DNA of 64,000 nt from Candidatus Zhuqueibacterota bacterium (GCA_016928775.1 JAFGKD010000033.1:1-64000); one strand, 5' to 3'; shown: positions 1-10,452, counted from the stretch's first letter. Program-made: numbers and translations. Notes: generated from the sequence alone by a model not told the origin.

Positions 1-110
1 AATTTTTAAATCGAAAAAGAACAATAAAGCGAAAAGAAAATATTTCATATGATGTTGTGATCCTTTTTTGCTGGATGTGATTCTCTGTGTTCTTTGTGTT
101 CTCTGTGGTT

Positions 111-160
111 GGCTTAAAAACTTTGCCAAAAAAACACGATGTTGCAGATTTGTAGTACGG
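111..160 (+). repeat. Dispersed repeat, copy A
   Basis: This 50-base element starts GGCTTAAAAACTTTGCC and ends TTTGTAGTACGG. The segment 57267-57316 matches it at 46 of 50 aligned bases, in the same orientation, with no gap. A shorter relative lies inverted at 47348-47373. It is flanked by ATCCGTGG-type motifs. There is no coding potential and no transposase nearby, so it looks like a non-autonomous or structural repeat. Confidence 0.8.
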
Positions 161-444
161 ATGAAACACGGATAATAGCATTCATTTCAATCTTTCTTAA
201 CCTAAAGTCATATAGCTTTTTTGAAGCAAAGCCGAAAAATCCGTGCTCATCCGTGGCTTGTAATTTGGCTGCAGCAGAAGACCGCACTAAACGTCTCCAC
301 GATCTCGGCGTCTATTTATGGCGCGACAAGCCGTGGCCAGTTTACAGACGAGCGTCACATCCTTTTTCATAACTGACATAATATTCGAGACTCGCCCCTC
401 AATATCTTGGCGCGCCGGCATAGCCTTTTGAGCACTGAAATCCA

Positions 445-473
445 TTGCTTTTACCTGCATTTTTCCCTAAATT
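445..473 (+). promoter_or_regulatory. Probable housekeeping promoter for the pur genes
   Basis: TTGCTT at 445-450 and TAAATT at 468-473 are separated by 17 bases, the preferred sigma-70 spacing. They lie about 35 bases before the GTG start of purSL. No guanine-type or other riboswitch fold was recognised between them and the gene. Confidence 0.4.
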
Positions 474-506
474 TTTTCACATAAAATAAACCTCTGAGGT
501 TGCCTT

Positions 507-3368
507 GTGATCACCCGAATTGAATGTGCCAATAAACCCGACTTTTACGATGCTGAGGCACACGGCGTCAAAGCCGGTGCGATTGATCTTGGCATGCAAA
601 ATATTGAAAAGGTCTATTTTTCACGCACAACCTATCTCGAGGGGGAGATATGCCACGACGATAAGGTGGCTATCGCGGAAAAGTTGCTCGCCGATCTGGT
701 GACACAAGAATATGCTATTGATGAACATCTGCAACATACTGAAGGCGATGCCTGGTCCGTCGAGATCACCTTTAATCGCGGCGTCACTGATATGGTGGCG
801 GAAACAACTCTCAAGGGTATTCATGACCTCGGCATAACCGGTGTCAGAGCAGCAAAGACAGCGCGGCAATACGTGATCATCGGCGCTTTGACGAACGGAG
901 AGAAAGAATATATCACGCAAAAGCTGTTGATGAACAAGGTCAATGAGCATGTGGTACAGCAGAATGAGCATATTTTTGCGGACATGATGGATGATTTTTT
1001 CGAGCTTGTGCATGTACCGATCCGGCATGCCGGGGCAGACGAATTGCAGCACATCAGCAAAAGACGCGATCTCTATTTGAATCTTACCGAGATGTTAGCC
1101 ATTCAGGCTCACTTCCAGACTCTTGGTCGTGAACCGACTGATGTCGAGCTGGAGATGTTGGCGCAAACGTGGTCTGAACATTGTTCTCACAAGAGCCTCA
1201 CCGGACTTGTAGAATACAATGGTGAGATCATCGATAATCCGCTCAAACAAACCATATTTCGCGTCACCCAAGAGTTGAACAAACCGTGGTGTCTGTCCGT
1301 GTTCAAGGACAACGCCGGCGTTATTTCATTTGATAACGACTATGCTGTCTGTTTCAAGGTGGAAACCCACAATCATCCATCAGCCATGGAGCCATACGGT
1401 GGTGCCAACACGGGCATCGGTGGTGTCATTCGCGATCCGCTCGGCACCGGACTGGGCGCCAAGCCGGTCATCAACACCGATGTGTTTTGTTTTGGTCCGG
1501 TTGATCTATCACATGAGGATGTGCCCAAAGGGGTGCTGCATCCCAAACGGGTGATGCAGGGGGTGGTAGCCGGCGTGCGTGACTATGGCAACCGCATGGG
1601 AATCCCCACCTCGAACGGCGCTCTTTTTTTTGATGAACGTTATCTCGGTAATCCGCTGGTGTTTTGCGGCAATGTCGGTATTTTGCCCAGGAACAAAATT
1701 GAAAAAACAGTTGTCCCGGGAGATTATATTCTCGTCGTGGGCGGGCGAACCGGACGCGACGGCATTCACGGCGCCACAGCCTCCTCGGGTGAGCTGCACA
1801 CTGAAAGCGAGGAAACCTGGAGCGGTGCAGTGCAGATTGGCAATCCCATTGTCGAGAAAAAGCTGGTCGACACTCTTATGCAAGCGCGCGACCGCGGCTT
1901 GTATCGCGCCATCACCGACTGCGGTGCTGGCGGCCTTTCGTCGGCTGTCGGTGAATTGGCCGAACAAACCGGTGCCGAGGTGAATCTCGAAAAAGTGCCG
2001 CTCAAATACCATGGCCTCACCTATATGGAAATCTGGATTTCCGAAGCACAAGAGCGCATGGTCATATTTGTACCGCCGGAAAAGCTCGATGAAGCACTCA
2101 AAGTTTTTAGCGATGAGGATGTTGAAGCAACAGTCATCGGCAAAACAACAAACGATAAAAAGATTCGCTTAAAGTACAATGGCCAGATTGTCGGCGAGCT
2201 GGATATGCATTTTTTGCACAATGGCTTGCCGCGCATAACACGACAGGCGGTGTGGCAGCCACCGATAATCGAAGAATCGGTTTTTGACCGGCTCAACGAC
2301 CCGGGTACAACACTGCACAAGATTTTAGCCTCTCCCAATGTCTGCTCGAAGGAATGGGTGATCAGACAGTATGATCATGAGGTGCAGGCTGGCAGTGTTT
2401 TAAAGCCCCTCGTCGGCATCAACAATGATGGCCCGGGGGATGCATCGATCACACGCCCCAGACTTGATTCGCACAAAGCCGTCATTCTGTCAAATGGCTT
2501 TAATCCGCTTTATGGCCTGATCGATCCCTACTGGATGGCTGCTTCGGCCATAGATGAAGCGCTGCGCAATATCATCGCCGTCGGTGGTACGTTGCAGGAA
2601 ACCGCATTGTTAGATAATTTTTGCTGGGGCAATCTCGATAAACCGGACCGTTTTGGTGGTTTGCTGCGCGCGGCCCAAGCGTGTTACGATATGGCCAAAG
2701 TGTTCGAAACCCCTTTTATTTCCGGCAAAGACAGCCTGAATAATGAGTACCAAAGGGAAGATGGCGACAGCATCGCCATTCCACCAACGCTGTTGATTTC
2801 AGCACTCTCTGTGATGCCGGACGCACGTAAAGCGATCTCAACAGACCTGAAAAAACCGGGCAATCTGTTGTATATTGCGGGCGTGACAAAAAATGAAATG
2901 GGTGGATCGCACTTTTTCAAAGTGACAGGACAAAAAAGCGCCAACGTCCCGACAGTCGATCCGGTTGTTGCGAAAAAGATTTTTGAGGCGGTGGCGCACG
3001 CTACATCAGCGGGACTGGTACGATCTTGCCATGATTGCTCCGAGGGCGGCCTTGCGACGGCCATCGCCGAGATGGCTTTTGCCGGTGGCCATGGCGCAGT
3101 CATCTCCCTGAAAAACGTTCCCGGAAGCGGCGAGCTAAAACGTGATGATTTTATACTCTTCTCCGAATCCAACAGTCGCTTTATTATGGAAATAGAACCT
3201 GAACACACACAGGCTTTTGAAGAGATAATGCACACGATACCCTGTGCTGCACTTGGCAAAGTGACAAACGATGGTCTGTTGGCAATAATCGGTAGAACTG
3301 ACACAGTATTGATCAAAGAAACAATCGATGATCTCAAAGAATCCTGGCAGAAACCTCTGAGGTGGTGA
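507..3368 (+). CDS. purL: PurS-PurL fusion, phosphoribosylformylglycinamidine synthase
   Basis: This is the synthetase of the fourth step of purine synthesis, converting FGAR to FGAM with ATP and ammonia supplied by PurQ. At 953 residues it is longer than the usual small PurL (about 740). The first 80 or so residues look like PurS fused in front. Further on are TWSEHCSHKS (active-site His region), ETHNHPSAMEPYGGA and TGIGGVIRD, all PurL signatures, and a second synthetase half. The start is a GTG with GAGGT six bases upstream. purQ follows after a 3-base gap, so the two are translationally linked and should form one complex in the cytoplasm. No separate purS is seen beside it. Confidence 0.95.
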   Translation: MITRIECANKPDFYDAEAHGVKAGAIDLGMQNIEKVYFSRTTYLEGEICHDDKVAIAEKLLADLVTQEYAIDEHLQHTEGDAWSVEITFNRGVTDMVAETTLKGIHDLGITGVRAAKTARQYVIIGALTNGEKEYITQKLLMNKVNEHVVQQNEHIFADMMDDFFELVHVPIRHAGADELQHISKRRDLYLNLTEMLAIQAHFQTLGREPTDVELEMLAQTWSEHCSHKSLTGLVEYNGEIIDNPLKQTIFRVTQELNKPWCLSVFKDNAGVISFDNDYAVCFKVETHNHPSAMEPYGGANTGIGGVIRDPLGTGLGAKPVINTDVFCFGPVDLSHEDVPKGVLHPKRVMQGVVAGVRDYGNRMGIPTSNGALFFDERYLGNPLVFCGNVGILPRNKIEKTVVPGDYILVVGGRTGRDGIHGATASSGELHTESEETWSGAVQIGNPIVEKKLVDTLMQARDRGLYRAITDCGAGGLSSAVGELAEQTGAEVNLEKVPLKYHGLTYMEIWISEAQERMVIFVPPEKLDEALKVFSDEDVEATVIGKTTNDKKIRLKYNGQIVGELDMHFLHNGLPRITRQAVWQPPIIEESVFDRLNDPGTTLHKILASPNVCSKEWVIRQYDHEVQAGSVLKPLVGINNDGPGDASITRPRLDSHKAVILSNGFNPLYGLIDPYWMAASAIDEALRNIIAVGGTLQETALLDNFCWGNLDKPDRFGGLLRAAQACYDMAKVFETPFISGKDSLNNEYQREDGDSIAIPPTLLISALSVMPDARKAISTDLKKPGNLLYIAGVTKNEMGGSHFFKVTGQKSANVPTVDPVVAKKIFEAVAHATSAGLVRSCHDCSEGGLATAIAEMAFAGGHGAVISLKNVPGSGELKRDDFILFSESNSRFIMEIEPEHTQAFEEIMHTIPCAALGKVTNDGLLAIIGRTDTVLIKETIDDLKESWQKPLRW

Positions 3369-3371
3369 GAG

Positions 3372-4142
3372 ATGATAAAGGTGATTGTCCTGCGGGCCGC
3401 CGGCTCCAACTGCGATGTGGAGACAAAATATGCATTTGATAAAGTCGGTGCCCACGCTGATCTGATCCATATAAACAGATTGCTTTCTGGCGACGTCAAA
3501 CTTGCAGATTATCAAATTCTGGCTATCCCGGGCGGTTTTACGTATGGAGATGATGTGTCCGCTGGCAAGATTTTGGCCAACCAGATAAAATTCCAATTGG
3601 CTGAAGCATTGCAAGCGTTTCACAACAGTGGCAAGCTGGTGCTTGGAATTTGCAATGGTTTTCAAGTGTTGGTAAAGGCAGGGTTGCTGCCGCAGGTGGA
3701 TTTGGCTCGTGATCAAGATGTCACGTTGACATTTAATGATTCCGGCAAATTTGAAGATCGCTGGGTGTTTCTCAAAGTGAACGAGAGCCCCTGCGTCTTT
3801 ACCAAAGAGTGCAAAAAGATCGTTTATTTCCCGGTCGCGCATGCGGAAGGAAAGTTTGTTCCGCGGAACTTGCAGGTATTGCAACAGTTAAAAGATAACA
3901 ATCAGATGGTATTTCAGTACACGACAGAGAATGGCCATGCCCCGGTCTACCCGCACAATCCAAACGGTTCCGTTGAAAATATTGCCGGAATTTGTGATCC
4001 GAGTGGGCGGGTGCTGGGATTGATGCCGCACCCGGAGCGTCACATCGATCCGACCAATCATCCTCAATGGACACGGCTGGGATTGGCGGACGAGGGTGAT
4101 GGTGTCTCTATTTTTAGAAATGCAGTACACTTTTTCAAGTAG
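3372..4142 (+). CDS. purQ: PurQ, glutaminase subunit of FGAM synthase
   Basis: A class I glutamine amidotransferase of 256 residues that releases ammonia from glutamine for PurL. The nucleophile C94 sits in LGICNGFQVL and the rest of the triad is H220 and E222 in GLMPHPERH. The oxyanion strand motif IPGGFTYGDD is at 52-61. It begins 3 bases after purSL, with a GAGGTGGTGAGAG ribosome-binding region inside the end of that gene. Length and motifs fit the stand-alone PurQ family, and a UVR-motif gene follows 11 bases later. Confidence 0.95.
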   Translation: MIKVIVLRAAGSNCDVETKYAFDKVGAHADLIHINRLLSGDVKLADYQILAIPGGFTYGDDVSAGKILANQIKFQLAEALQAFHNSGKLVLGICNGFQVLVKAGLLPQVDLARDQDVTLTFNDSGKFEDRWVFLKVNESPCVFTKECKKIVYFPVAHAEGKFVPRNLQVLQQLKDNNQMVFQYTTENGHAPVYPHNPNGSVENIAGICDPSGRVLGLMPHPERHIDPTNHPQWTRLGLADEGDGVSIFRNAVHFFK

Positions 4143-4153
4143 AACCAAAATCA

Positions 4154-4894
4154 ATGTTTGACGATATATCGCACATACTCGAAAGCTGGAAATTTAATGA
4201 ACATGACATCAATGTCAGGTTGATCAGCGGCATTGATGGTCGTATGAAAATACAAATGCGCATTGATCTTGGTATCTTGCAGATGGAACTGGATGGCCGT
4301 CCTGATGGTCGAAAACCGCGTAATTTTTCATCCTATCTTGATTATTTCGAGTCAAAAGCTCAGACGCACAAATCAAAAACTTTGCCGTTTATTTTGTCGC
4401 CGATGAATTGCTTCAAGCTGCAGCAAGAAGCGATTCAATATTACCATCGTTATCTGGCGTTGATGAAGCTGCGGGATTTTCCGCGTGTCTCGCGCGATAC
4501 GCGCAGGAATTTGCGTGTTTTTGATTTTGTCGAAAAGTATGCTGATAATGATGAAATCATTTGGCAATTCCAGCAACATCGCCCTTATGTCATCATGATG
4601 AACACGCGCGCCTCGGCGTCGATGGAGCTGGATCAGTCCAATTATGAAAAAGCCATTGAGATCATCAAAGAGGCTATCCAGAAAATAGAGTCACACAACG
4701 AAAAGTGGAACGAGCGCGTCGGACCCGATTCTCCGGAGCTGGAATTTCTCAATTACTGGATCGATGAAATCAGCGAATTAAAGCCGTTATCCGCGGAGGA
4801 GCGCCTCAACAAAGAGCTCGAGAAAGCTATCCTCGATGAAAATTATGAAAGAGCCGCTATTCTTCGCGACAAGCTGGCATTACTGAAAAAATAA
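4154..4894 (+). CDS. UVR-motif protein of unknown role
   Basis: This 246-residue soluble protein ends in a UVR (UvrB/UvrC) motif at about 212-246, with the pattern LNKELEKAI..NYERAAILRDKL. That motif is known to mediate contact between UvrB and UvrC and also occurs in ClpC adaptors such as McsA. The first 210 residues are predicted helical and charged, with no nuclease or helicase motif that I recognise and no cysteine pairs like those of McsA. It follows purQ by 11 bases and is probably co-transcribed. A protein-protein adaptor is the best guess from the motif alone; no function is assigned. Confidence 0.75.
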   Translation: MFDDISHILESWKFNEHDINVRLISGIDGRMKIQMRIDLGILQMELDGRPDGRKPRNFSSYLDYFESKAQTHKSKTLPFILSPMNCFKLQQEAIQYYHRYLALMKLRDFPRVSRDTRRNLRVFDFVEKYADNDEIIWQFQQHRPYVIMMNTRASASMELDQSNYEKAIEIIKEAIQKIESHNEKWNERVGPDSPELEFLNYWIDEISELKPLSAEERLNKELEKAILDENYERAAILRDKLALLKK

Positions 4895-4923
4895 TCGGTT
4901 ATGAAAAAAACACAGGGAGTTAC

Positions 4924-5955
4924 ATGCTAAAAGGAAAAAAAGTCGCAATTCTCATTGGACCGCAATTTCACGATGAAGAATCCACCCTGCCGCGTGACTA
5001 TTTACAACAACGCGGTGCCCGGGTGCATCTCATTGGACTCGACAAAACCAAATTAACGGGCAAGTATGGTCGTGTCTCCCTGGAACCGGATAAGACGATT
5101 GCTGCTGTCCGGGCGGAGGACTATGACGGCGTGATCATTCCGGGAGGTGGCGCACCCGAGAGAATTCGTATTCATGAACCAGCGCTGCAGTTTGTCAAGG
5201 ACTTTTGGCAGACAGGTCGTCCTTTAGGCGCTATTTGCCACGGTCCGCAAGTGCTTATTTCAGCAGGACTTTTACGCGGCGTGACATTGACATGCTTTAT
5301 TGGCATTCGTGATGATGTGCAAAATGTTGGCGCAACTTTTCTCGATCAACAGGTGTGTATTGACGGACAACTCATTACGTCGCGCACACCCGATGATCTG
5401 CCGGCATTCAATGAGGCCTTTGCCAAAGCATTAGCCGGTGATGTCGTCAGCGACGAGGAGAAAGAGTTGTCTGCCCTGGACGCGCTTGAGCTCGCAATCA
5501 GTCGTGAAAAGGGAGCACAGGACTTTTATGCCGAGATGTCGACGATCGTAAAGGAGGAATCGGTCAAAAATAAATTCTCCTATCTGGCAGCGATAGAAGA
5601 GGGTCATTTTCTGCATCTATCCGACCTGTATAAACAGCTTACCAACGGCCGAACACCAACCGTCGATGTCAGGCAAAATGAGCTTGGTAAACATCGTGTA
5701 TCACCAGACATTACCGCAAAAGAAGCGGTAGATCTGGGGATTTGGGCGGAAGAGAAAGCGTATGAGTTTTATCGACATGCAGCCGCCAAATCCAAAGGGG
5801 GAAAAATAAAGGAAATGTTTGAATATTTGGCCGCCGAAGAATTGGAACACAAGCGGCTTTTCCTGGTCGACAAAGCTGCTGCCCAGGGTGGCAGAGGTCA
5901 CTTTCAGTGGGCGACGCATTTTGATATTCCGCCCGGCATGGATGATTTGTGGTAA
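4924..5955 (+). CDS. DJ-1/PfpI domain fused to ferritin-like domain
   Basis: The protein has 343 residues and two parts. Residues 1-172 are a PfpI-type DJ-1 domain, with nucleophile C105 followed by H106 in LGAICHGPQV and the IIPGGGAPER turn at 71-80. Such domains act as deglycases or proteases. Residues 180-320 form a rubrerythrin-like four-helix bundle with di-iron ligand patterns: E189/E195 and EEGH at 225-228, then EE at 276-277 and EELEH at 305-309. No rubredoxin cysteines are present. The ribosome-binding region is CAGGGAG before ATG. A combined role in oxidative or carbonyl stress is inference; each domain is clear, the joint function is not. Confidence 0.85.
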   Translation: MLKGKKVAILIGPQFHDEESTLPRDYLQQRGARVHLIGLDKTKLTGKYGRVSLEPDKTIAAVRAEDYDGVIIPGGGAPERIRIHEPALQFVKDFWQTGRPLGAICHGPQVLISAGLLRGVTLTCFIGIRDDVQNVGATFLDQQVCIDGQLITSRTPDDLPAFNEAFAKALAGDVVSDEEKELSALDALELAISREKGAQDFYAEMSTIVKEESVKNKFSYLAAIEEGHFLHLSDLYKQLTNGRTPTVDVRQNELGKHRVSPDITAKEAVDLGIWAEEKAYEFYRHAAAKSKGGKIKEMFEYLAAEELEHKRLFLVDKAAAQGGRGHFQWATHFDIPPGMDDLW

Positions 5956-6055
5956 AAAAGAGTGCAACAGAAAGATCAAGTTATCGTACACGACCGTGTT
6001 ACTCCCGGCGTCAAAAGTGAGTAATCAACCCTGAACAAATCCCTGGAGGGATACT

Positions 6056-7384
6056 ATGAAAAAGAGCACTGTCATTTTGTTCGCCGTATTGTTTATCAGT
6101 TTCACCTGTTTGCATGCACAAATTGCAGAAGGTGGCCTCTCGTATATGGGCAGTAACAGCAACATCTTTTATGGCGGTATTGGTCTCACGACAATTGCAT
6201 CTGATGCTGGTACGAACACCTATTTTAACGTACATCTTCGTCCCGAGCTGGCATTTGGTAAACTCGGCGTTGGTCTCAACGTTAATCTTTTATTCAATAC
6301 GCAGACCGGTGAGCTGCGAAAAGAGGATTGGGATAAACCGGAAGCGTGGCTGCAGCAAATCCGTTATATTCGATGGGGACGAAAGTTTGATCCGCTCTAC
6401 GTCAAAGCCGGAACACTTGATGCGGCTCGTTTGGGGCATGGTTCGATTATGAATTATTACTCGAACGCAGCCTCCTGGGATAATCGCAAATTTGGTGCAG
6501 CATTTGACATGGATTTTGGCGTCGCCGGTTTTGAGACGGTGACGAACAATTTTGCCCGTTCGGAATTGATCGCTGGTCGCGGTTATGTGAGGCCGCTAAA
6601 AGTTCTCATGCCTGTGCCGGTGTTGAAAAACTTGTCCATTGGCGGCACCTATGCACGTGACTTTGATCCCGATGCCAGCAGCGCAACAGATGATGCGGTC
6701 ACGGTATACGGCGTTGATGCGGAATTACCGTTGATTAAAAACAGTACCTTTGGCCTTTATTTTTACTATGATTGGGCACAAATCGCCGGATATTCGCACG
6801 CCGAACAGCAATCTCGAACCTTTGGCACCGGCCAGTTCGCCGGTGTGGCGGCAGACCTGGGCAGCATTCTGGGTCTGGCAGAATTTCACGCCAAGTTTGA
6901 GCGCCGGTGGCTGGGCAAAGAGTTTGCTCCCGCCTTTTTTGATGCATTCTATGAGGTGTATCGCTATCATAATGGAGGAAGCAAAACGGATCAATTACTT
7001 GCACTAACCGAAGAGACACGTGGATGGTTTGGCGAATTGTGGGGCAAAATTTTGGATGACCGCATTCGCCTTTTGGGTATGTACACCTTTTTGGATAACA
7101 GGAGCGAAAGTGGTATCCTGCACTTTGCACTTGATGCGCCGGATGTGATACCGGTCCTTGCCATGCATGCCACATATGACAAGGCGGGTATTAACACCGT
7201 TGGCGATGTATTTTCGTTAGATAATCGTAGCATCGCCCGTGTCGGCGTCGGTTATAAAATCAATCCGTTTTTAATCATGTATCTCGATTATATCTGGACG
7301 TTTGAAGAAACATCTCCAGGAAGCAAAGAATATCGACCGCAGGAGCGTTTTGAACCCAAGCTGGTTCTCGCGTACAAGTTTTAA
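6056..7384 (+). CDS. Predicted outer-membrane beta-barrel protein
   Basis: A 442-residue exported protein. A signal peptide is visible at 1-22 (hydrophobic core, cleavage after LHA). The mature part has alternating polar and hydrophobic strands rich in Tyr, Phe and Gly, and ends in a barrel-type C-terminal Phe (LVLAYKF). A strong GGAGGG lies six bases before ATG. The comF-like gene begins directly after its stop codon, so the pair may share a transcript despite unrelated roles. I recognise no named family. A porin-like role is inference from composition. Confidence 0.75.
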   Translation: MKKSTVILFAVLFISFTCLHAQIAEGGLSYMGSNSNIFYGGIGLTTIASDAGTNTYFNVHLRPELAFGKLGVGLNVNLLFNTQTGELRKEDWDKPEAWLQQIRYIRWGRKFDPLYVKAGTLDAARLGHGSIMNYYSNAASWDNRKFGAAFDMDFGVAGFETVTNNFARSELIAGRGYVRPLKVLMPVPVLKNLSIGGTYARDFDPDASSATDDAVTVYGVDAELPLIKNSTFGLYFYYDWAQIAGYSHAEQQSRTFGTGQFAGVAADLGSILGLAEFHAKFERRWLGKEFAPAFFDAFYEVYRYHNGGSKTDQLLALTEETRGWFGELWGKILDDRIRLLGMYTFLDNRSESGILHFALDAPDVIPVLAMHATYDKAGINTVGDVFSLDNRSIARVGVGYKINPFLIMYLDYIWTFEETSPGSKEYRPQERFEPKLVLAYKF

Positions 7385-8113
7385 ATGATGGTTAAAATTA
7401 GGGGACATGTGGGCCGGCGACTCGTTCGCCTGGCCCACTCTTTTTTTTACGCTTTCATTGATTTTGTTTATCCACCCCTGTGCCTCGTCTGCTATTGTCG
7501 CCTTGAAGATGATGAACGATTCGTGTGTGAGCGGTGCTGGACGTCGTTCCCCCTTGTCGAGCAGCCACTTTTGTTGGCTGACCAACTCGATGTATTGCAC
7601 AACAGGAAAAAATATTTTGATCATTCCCTGGTTATTTTTCACTATTCTGAAACCATTCAAAATCTAATTCATCTGATGAAGTACAAGTCGCTGCCCGGAA
7701 TTGCAACGCTTTTTGGCCGGGCGATCGGCCATCTTGTTCAGGAGCGTAAAATATTCTATGATCTGGACATGATTATCCCGGTGCCATTGCATTCCCTGAG
7801 GTATCGAGAGCGGGGATTCAATCAGGCGACTCTTATAGCGCGCGAAATCGGACGTCTCACGCAGATTCCGGTAAAAGATAAAGTGCTCAAACGAATTCGG
7901 TATACCAGACAGCAAGCCAAATTTAATAAAGAGGAGCGAGCAGAGAACGTCCGTAATGCATTTCGCGTAACGGACGCATCAATCGTAAAAGAAAAAAATG
8001 TCGCCCTCGTCGATGATGTATTGACAACCGGTAGCACCATGAATGAATGCGCCAAAGTTTTGCGTCAATGCGGTGCGCGACAGATCACGACCATCACTAT
8101 TGTTCGAATATAA
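7385..8113 (+). CDS. ComF-family phosphoribosyltransferase-like protein
   Basis: The 242-residue protein has the ComF layout. An N-terminal zinc-finger-like region has C33 and C36 (PPLCLVCYC), then C48 and C51 (CERC). A type I phosphoribosyltransferase domain follows, with the PRPP loop VALVDDVLTTGSTM at about 206-219. ComF proteins support DNA uptake in competent bacteria; many homologues in non-competent species have no known role. The ATG abuts the stop of the preceding barrel gene. No other competence gene is seen in the window, so involvement in transformation is only a possibility. Confidence 0.88.
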   Translation: MMVKIRGHVGRRLVRLAHSFFYAFIDFVYPPLCLVCYCRLEDDERFVCERCWTSFPLVEQPLLLADQLDVLHNRKKYFDHSLVIFHYSETIQNLIHLMKYKSLPGIATLFGRAIGHLVQERKIFYDLDMIIPVPLHSLRYRERGFNQATLIAREIGRLTQIPVKDKVLKRIRYTRQQAKFNKEERAENVRNAFRVTDASIVKEKNVALVDDVLTTGSTMNECAKVLRQCGARQITTITIVRI

Positions 8114-8134
8114 TCACTGAAATTCTCTTAAAAC

Positions 8135-8163
8135 TTGACTTTTATTGGAATTTTATTTATACT
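8135..8163 (+). promoter_or_regulatory. Sigma-70-type promoter for gap
   Basis: TTGACT at 8135-8140 and TATACT at 8158-8163 are exactly 17 bases apart, each one mismatch from consensus. The gap start codon lies 71 bases after the -10 element, with AT-rich sequence between. This is the best housekeeping promoter visible in the window. Confidence 0.6.
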
Positions 8164-8195
8164 TACAAGTTTATTTTTTTGAGCCTGGTGAATAA

Positions 8196-9239
<1,044 letters not shown>

Positions 9240-9337
9240 CTCGTTCGGCGCTTTTCAGTCTGCGCATCATTTTTTGCGCGGGAACATTTGTGCGACGATG
9301 GAGTAAAAGTTTTCGAAATGAAAGCACAGAGGCCAAT

Positions 9338-10084
9338 ATGCGAAAACGAATTATTGCTGGTAACTGGAAAATGAATACAACGGTCGATGAGGCCGTCGAA
9401 TTGGCAAAAGCTATCAAAGCCAAATATGATAACTTTGATATCGATGTTGTTCTCTGTGCGCCGTTTACGAATTTATACGCCGTGCATCAGGTCATTCAGC
9501 AAACCCCGATCGGACTCGGTGCCCAGGATGTTTATTGGGAAGAGAAGGGCGCTTTTACCGGTCAAATATCAGCCACCATGCTCAAGGCTGTTGGTTGTCA
9601 ATATGTTATTATCGGTCACTCCGAGCGTCGGCAATACTTTGGTGAAACAGATGAAACGGTGAATAAAAAGACAAAAAAAGCTTTTGAACACCATCTCACG
9701 CCCATTGTCTGCGTCGGCGAACTGCTGCAAGAGCGCGAAGCGGATGAAACAGAAACTGTTGTCGAGCGACAAATGAAAGGTGCATTGGCTGGTTTGAGTG
9801 AGACGGATGTCTCGCAGTTAATTATCGCGTATGAGCCTGTGTGGGCTATAGGTACTGGCAAAGTAGCAACACCGCAACAGGCACAAGATGTACACGAGTA
9901 CATCCGCGGACTTTTAGAAAAAATGTATAATTCAGAATTGGCTGAGAGCATTCGAATTCAGTATGGCGGTAGTATGAAGCCTGATAATGCGAGCGATCTG
10001 TTGGCTCAACCTGATATTGATGGTGGACTCATCGGCGGTGCGAGCTTGCAAGCTGATTCATTTTTGGGTATTATAAACGCCTAA
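9338..10084 (+). CDS. tpiA: Triosephosphate isomerase
   Basis: A 248-residue cytoplasmic enzyme interconverting dihydroxyacetone phosphate and glyceraldehyde-3-phosphate. The active-site residues are N9 and K11 (AGNWKMN), H94 (IIGHSERR) and E166 (AYEPVWAIGTG). The phosphate-binding GGSMKPDN and GGLIGGASL loops are present. I start it at the ATG at 9338, preceded by AGAGG, because the family begins with exactly this motif. A longer frame from a GTG at 9290 would add 16 unrelated residues. secG follows 13 bases later. Confidence 0.97.
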   Translation: MRKRIIAGNWKMNTTVDEAVELAKAIKAKYDNFDIDVVLCAPFTNLYAVHQVIQQTPIGLGAQDVYWEEKGAFTGQISATMLKAVGCQYVIIGHSERRQYFGETDETVNKKTKKAFEHHLTPIVCVGELLQEREADETETVVERQMKGALAGLSETDVSQLIIAYEPVWAIGTGKVATPQQAQDVHEYIRGLLEKMYNSELAESIRIQYGGSMKPDNASDLLAQPDIDGGLIGGASLQADSFLGIINA

Positions 10085-10097
10085 GGTTGGAGAATTT

Positions 10098-10442
10098 ATG
10101 ATTTACGCAATTTTAGTCGGACTGTTTGTAATAGTTGCATTTTTACTTGTTTTTATTATATTAATTCAATCAGGTAAAGGTGGCGGCTTGGCGGGTATCG
10201 CTGGTGGCGGCATGAATCAGTTGTTCGGTGGGCAGGGAAGTGCTCCTTTTTTGACCCGCACAACAGCCATTCTGGCCACTGCGTTTATGGTTATCGCATT
10301 GATATTAGGCATGATTACGCGCGGCAACATCGATCAGACATCTATCATGCAAAAAGAACGTGAACGCCGTATGGCATCACCGGCACGAACATTGCCGGAA
10401 GTGACACCAACGGATAATGCCGGATCTTTACCAACAGAATAA
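10098..10442 (+). CDS. secG: Preprotein translocase subunit SecG
   Basis: A 114-residue inner-membrane protein that assists the SecYEG channel. Two membrane segments, at about 2-24 and 53-76, flank the typical SecG linker, which is rich in Gly and contains IQSGKGGGLAG and LFGGQGSAPFLTR. The C-terminal 35 residues are a charged tail with Thr and Pro. TTGGAG precedes ATG. The order tpiA-secG-tRNA-Leu is common in bacteria, which supports the call. Confidence 0.95.
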   Translation: MIYAILVGLFVIVAFLLVFIILIQSGKGGGLAGIAGGGMNQLFGGQGSAPFLTRTTAILATAFMVIALILGMITRGNIDQTSIMQKERERRMASPARTLPEVTPTDNAGSLPTE

Positions 10443-10452
10443 ACCTGGATTG

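Larger units (their letters stand above)
1..506. other. Gene-free leader with dispersed-repeat sequence
   Basis: No convincing gene lies here. Bases 80-290 carry motifs of a dispersed repeat: a CTCTGTGTTCTTTGTG-type tract at about 82-110, the 50-base element at 111-160, an ACGGATGAAACACGG motif and the motif GCTCATCCGTGGCT at 245-258. The only open frame (139-372, 77 codons) is built partly from repeat sequence and has no ribosome-binding site, so I do not call it. The segment 290-365 is unexplained. The last 60 bases hold a probable promoter for the purine genes. Confidence 0.6.

Noticed and set aside
139..372. 77-codon open frame in the leader
   Set aside because: It runs through repeat sequence, lacks a ribosome-binding site and has no recognisable protein features.
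370..506. Purine riboswitch before purSL
   Set aside because: I could not find the conserved three-way junction or the usual loop sequences; a simple promoter explains the region.
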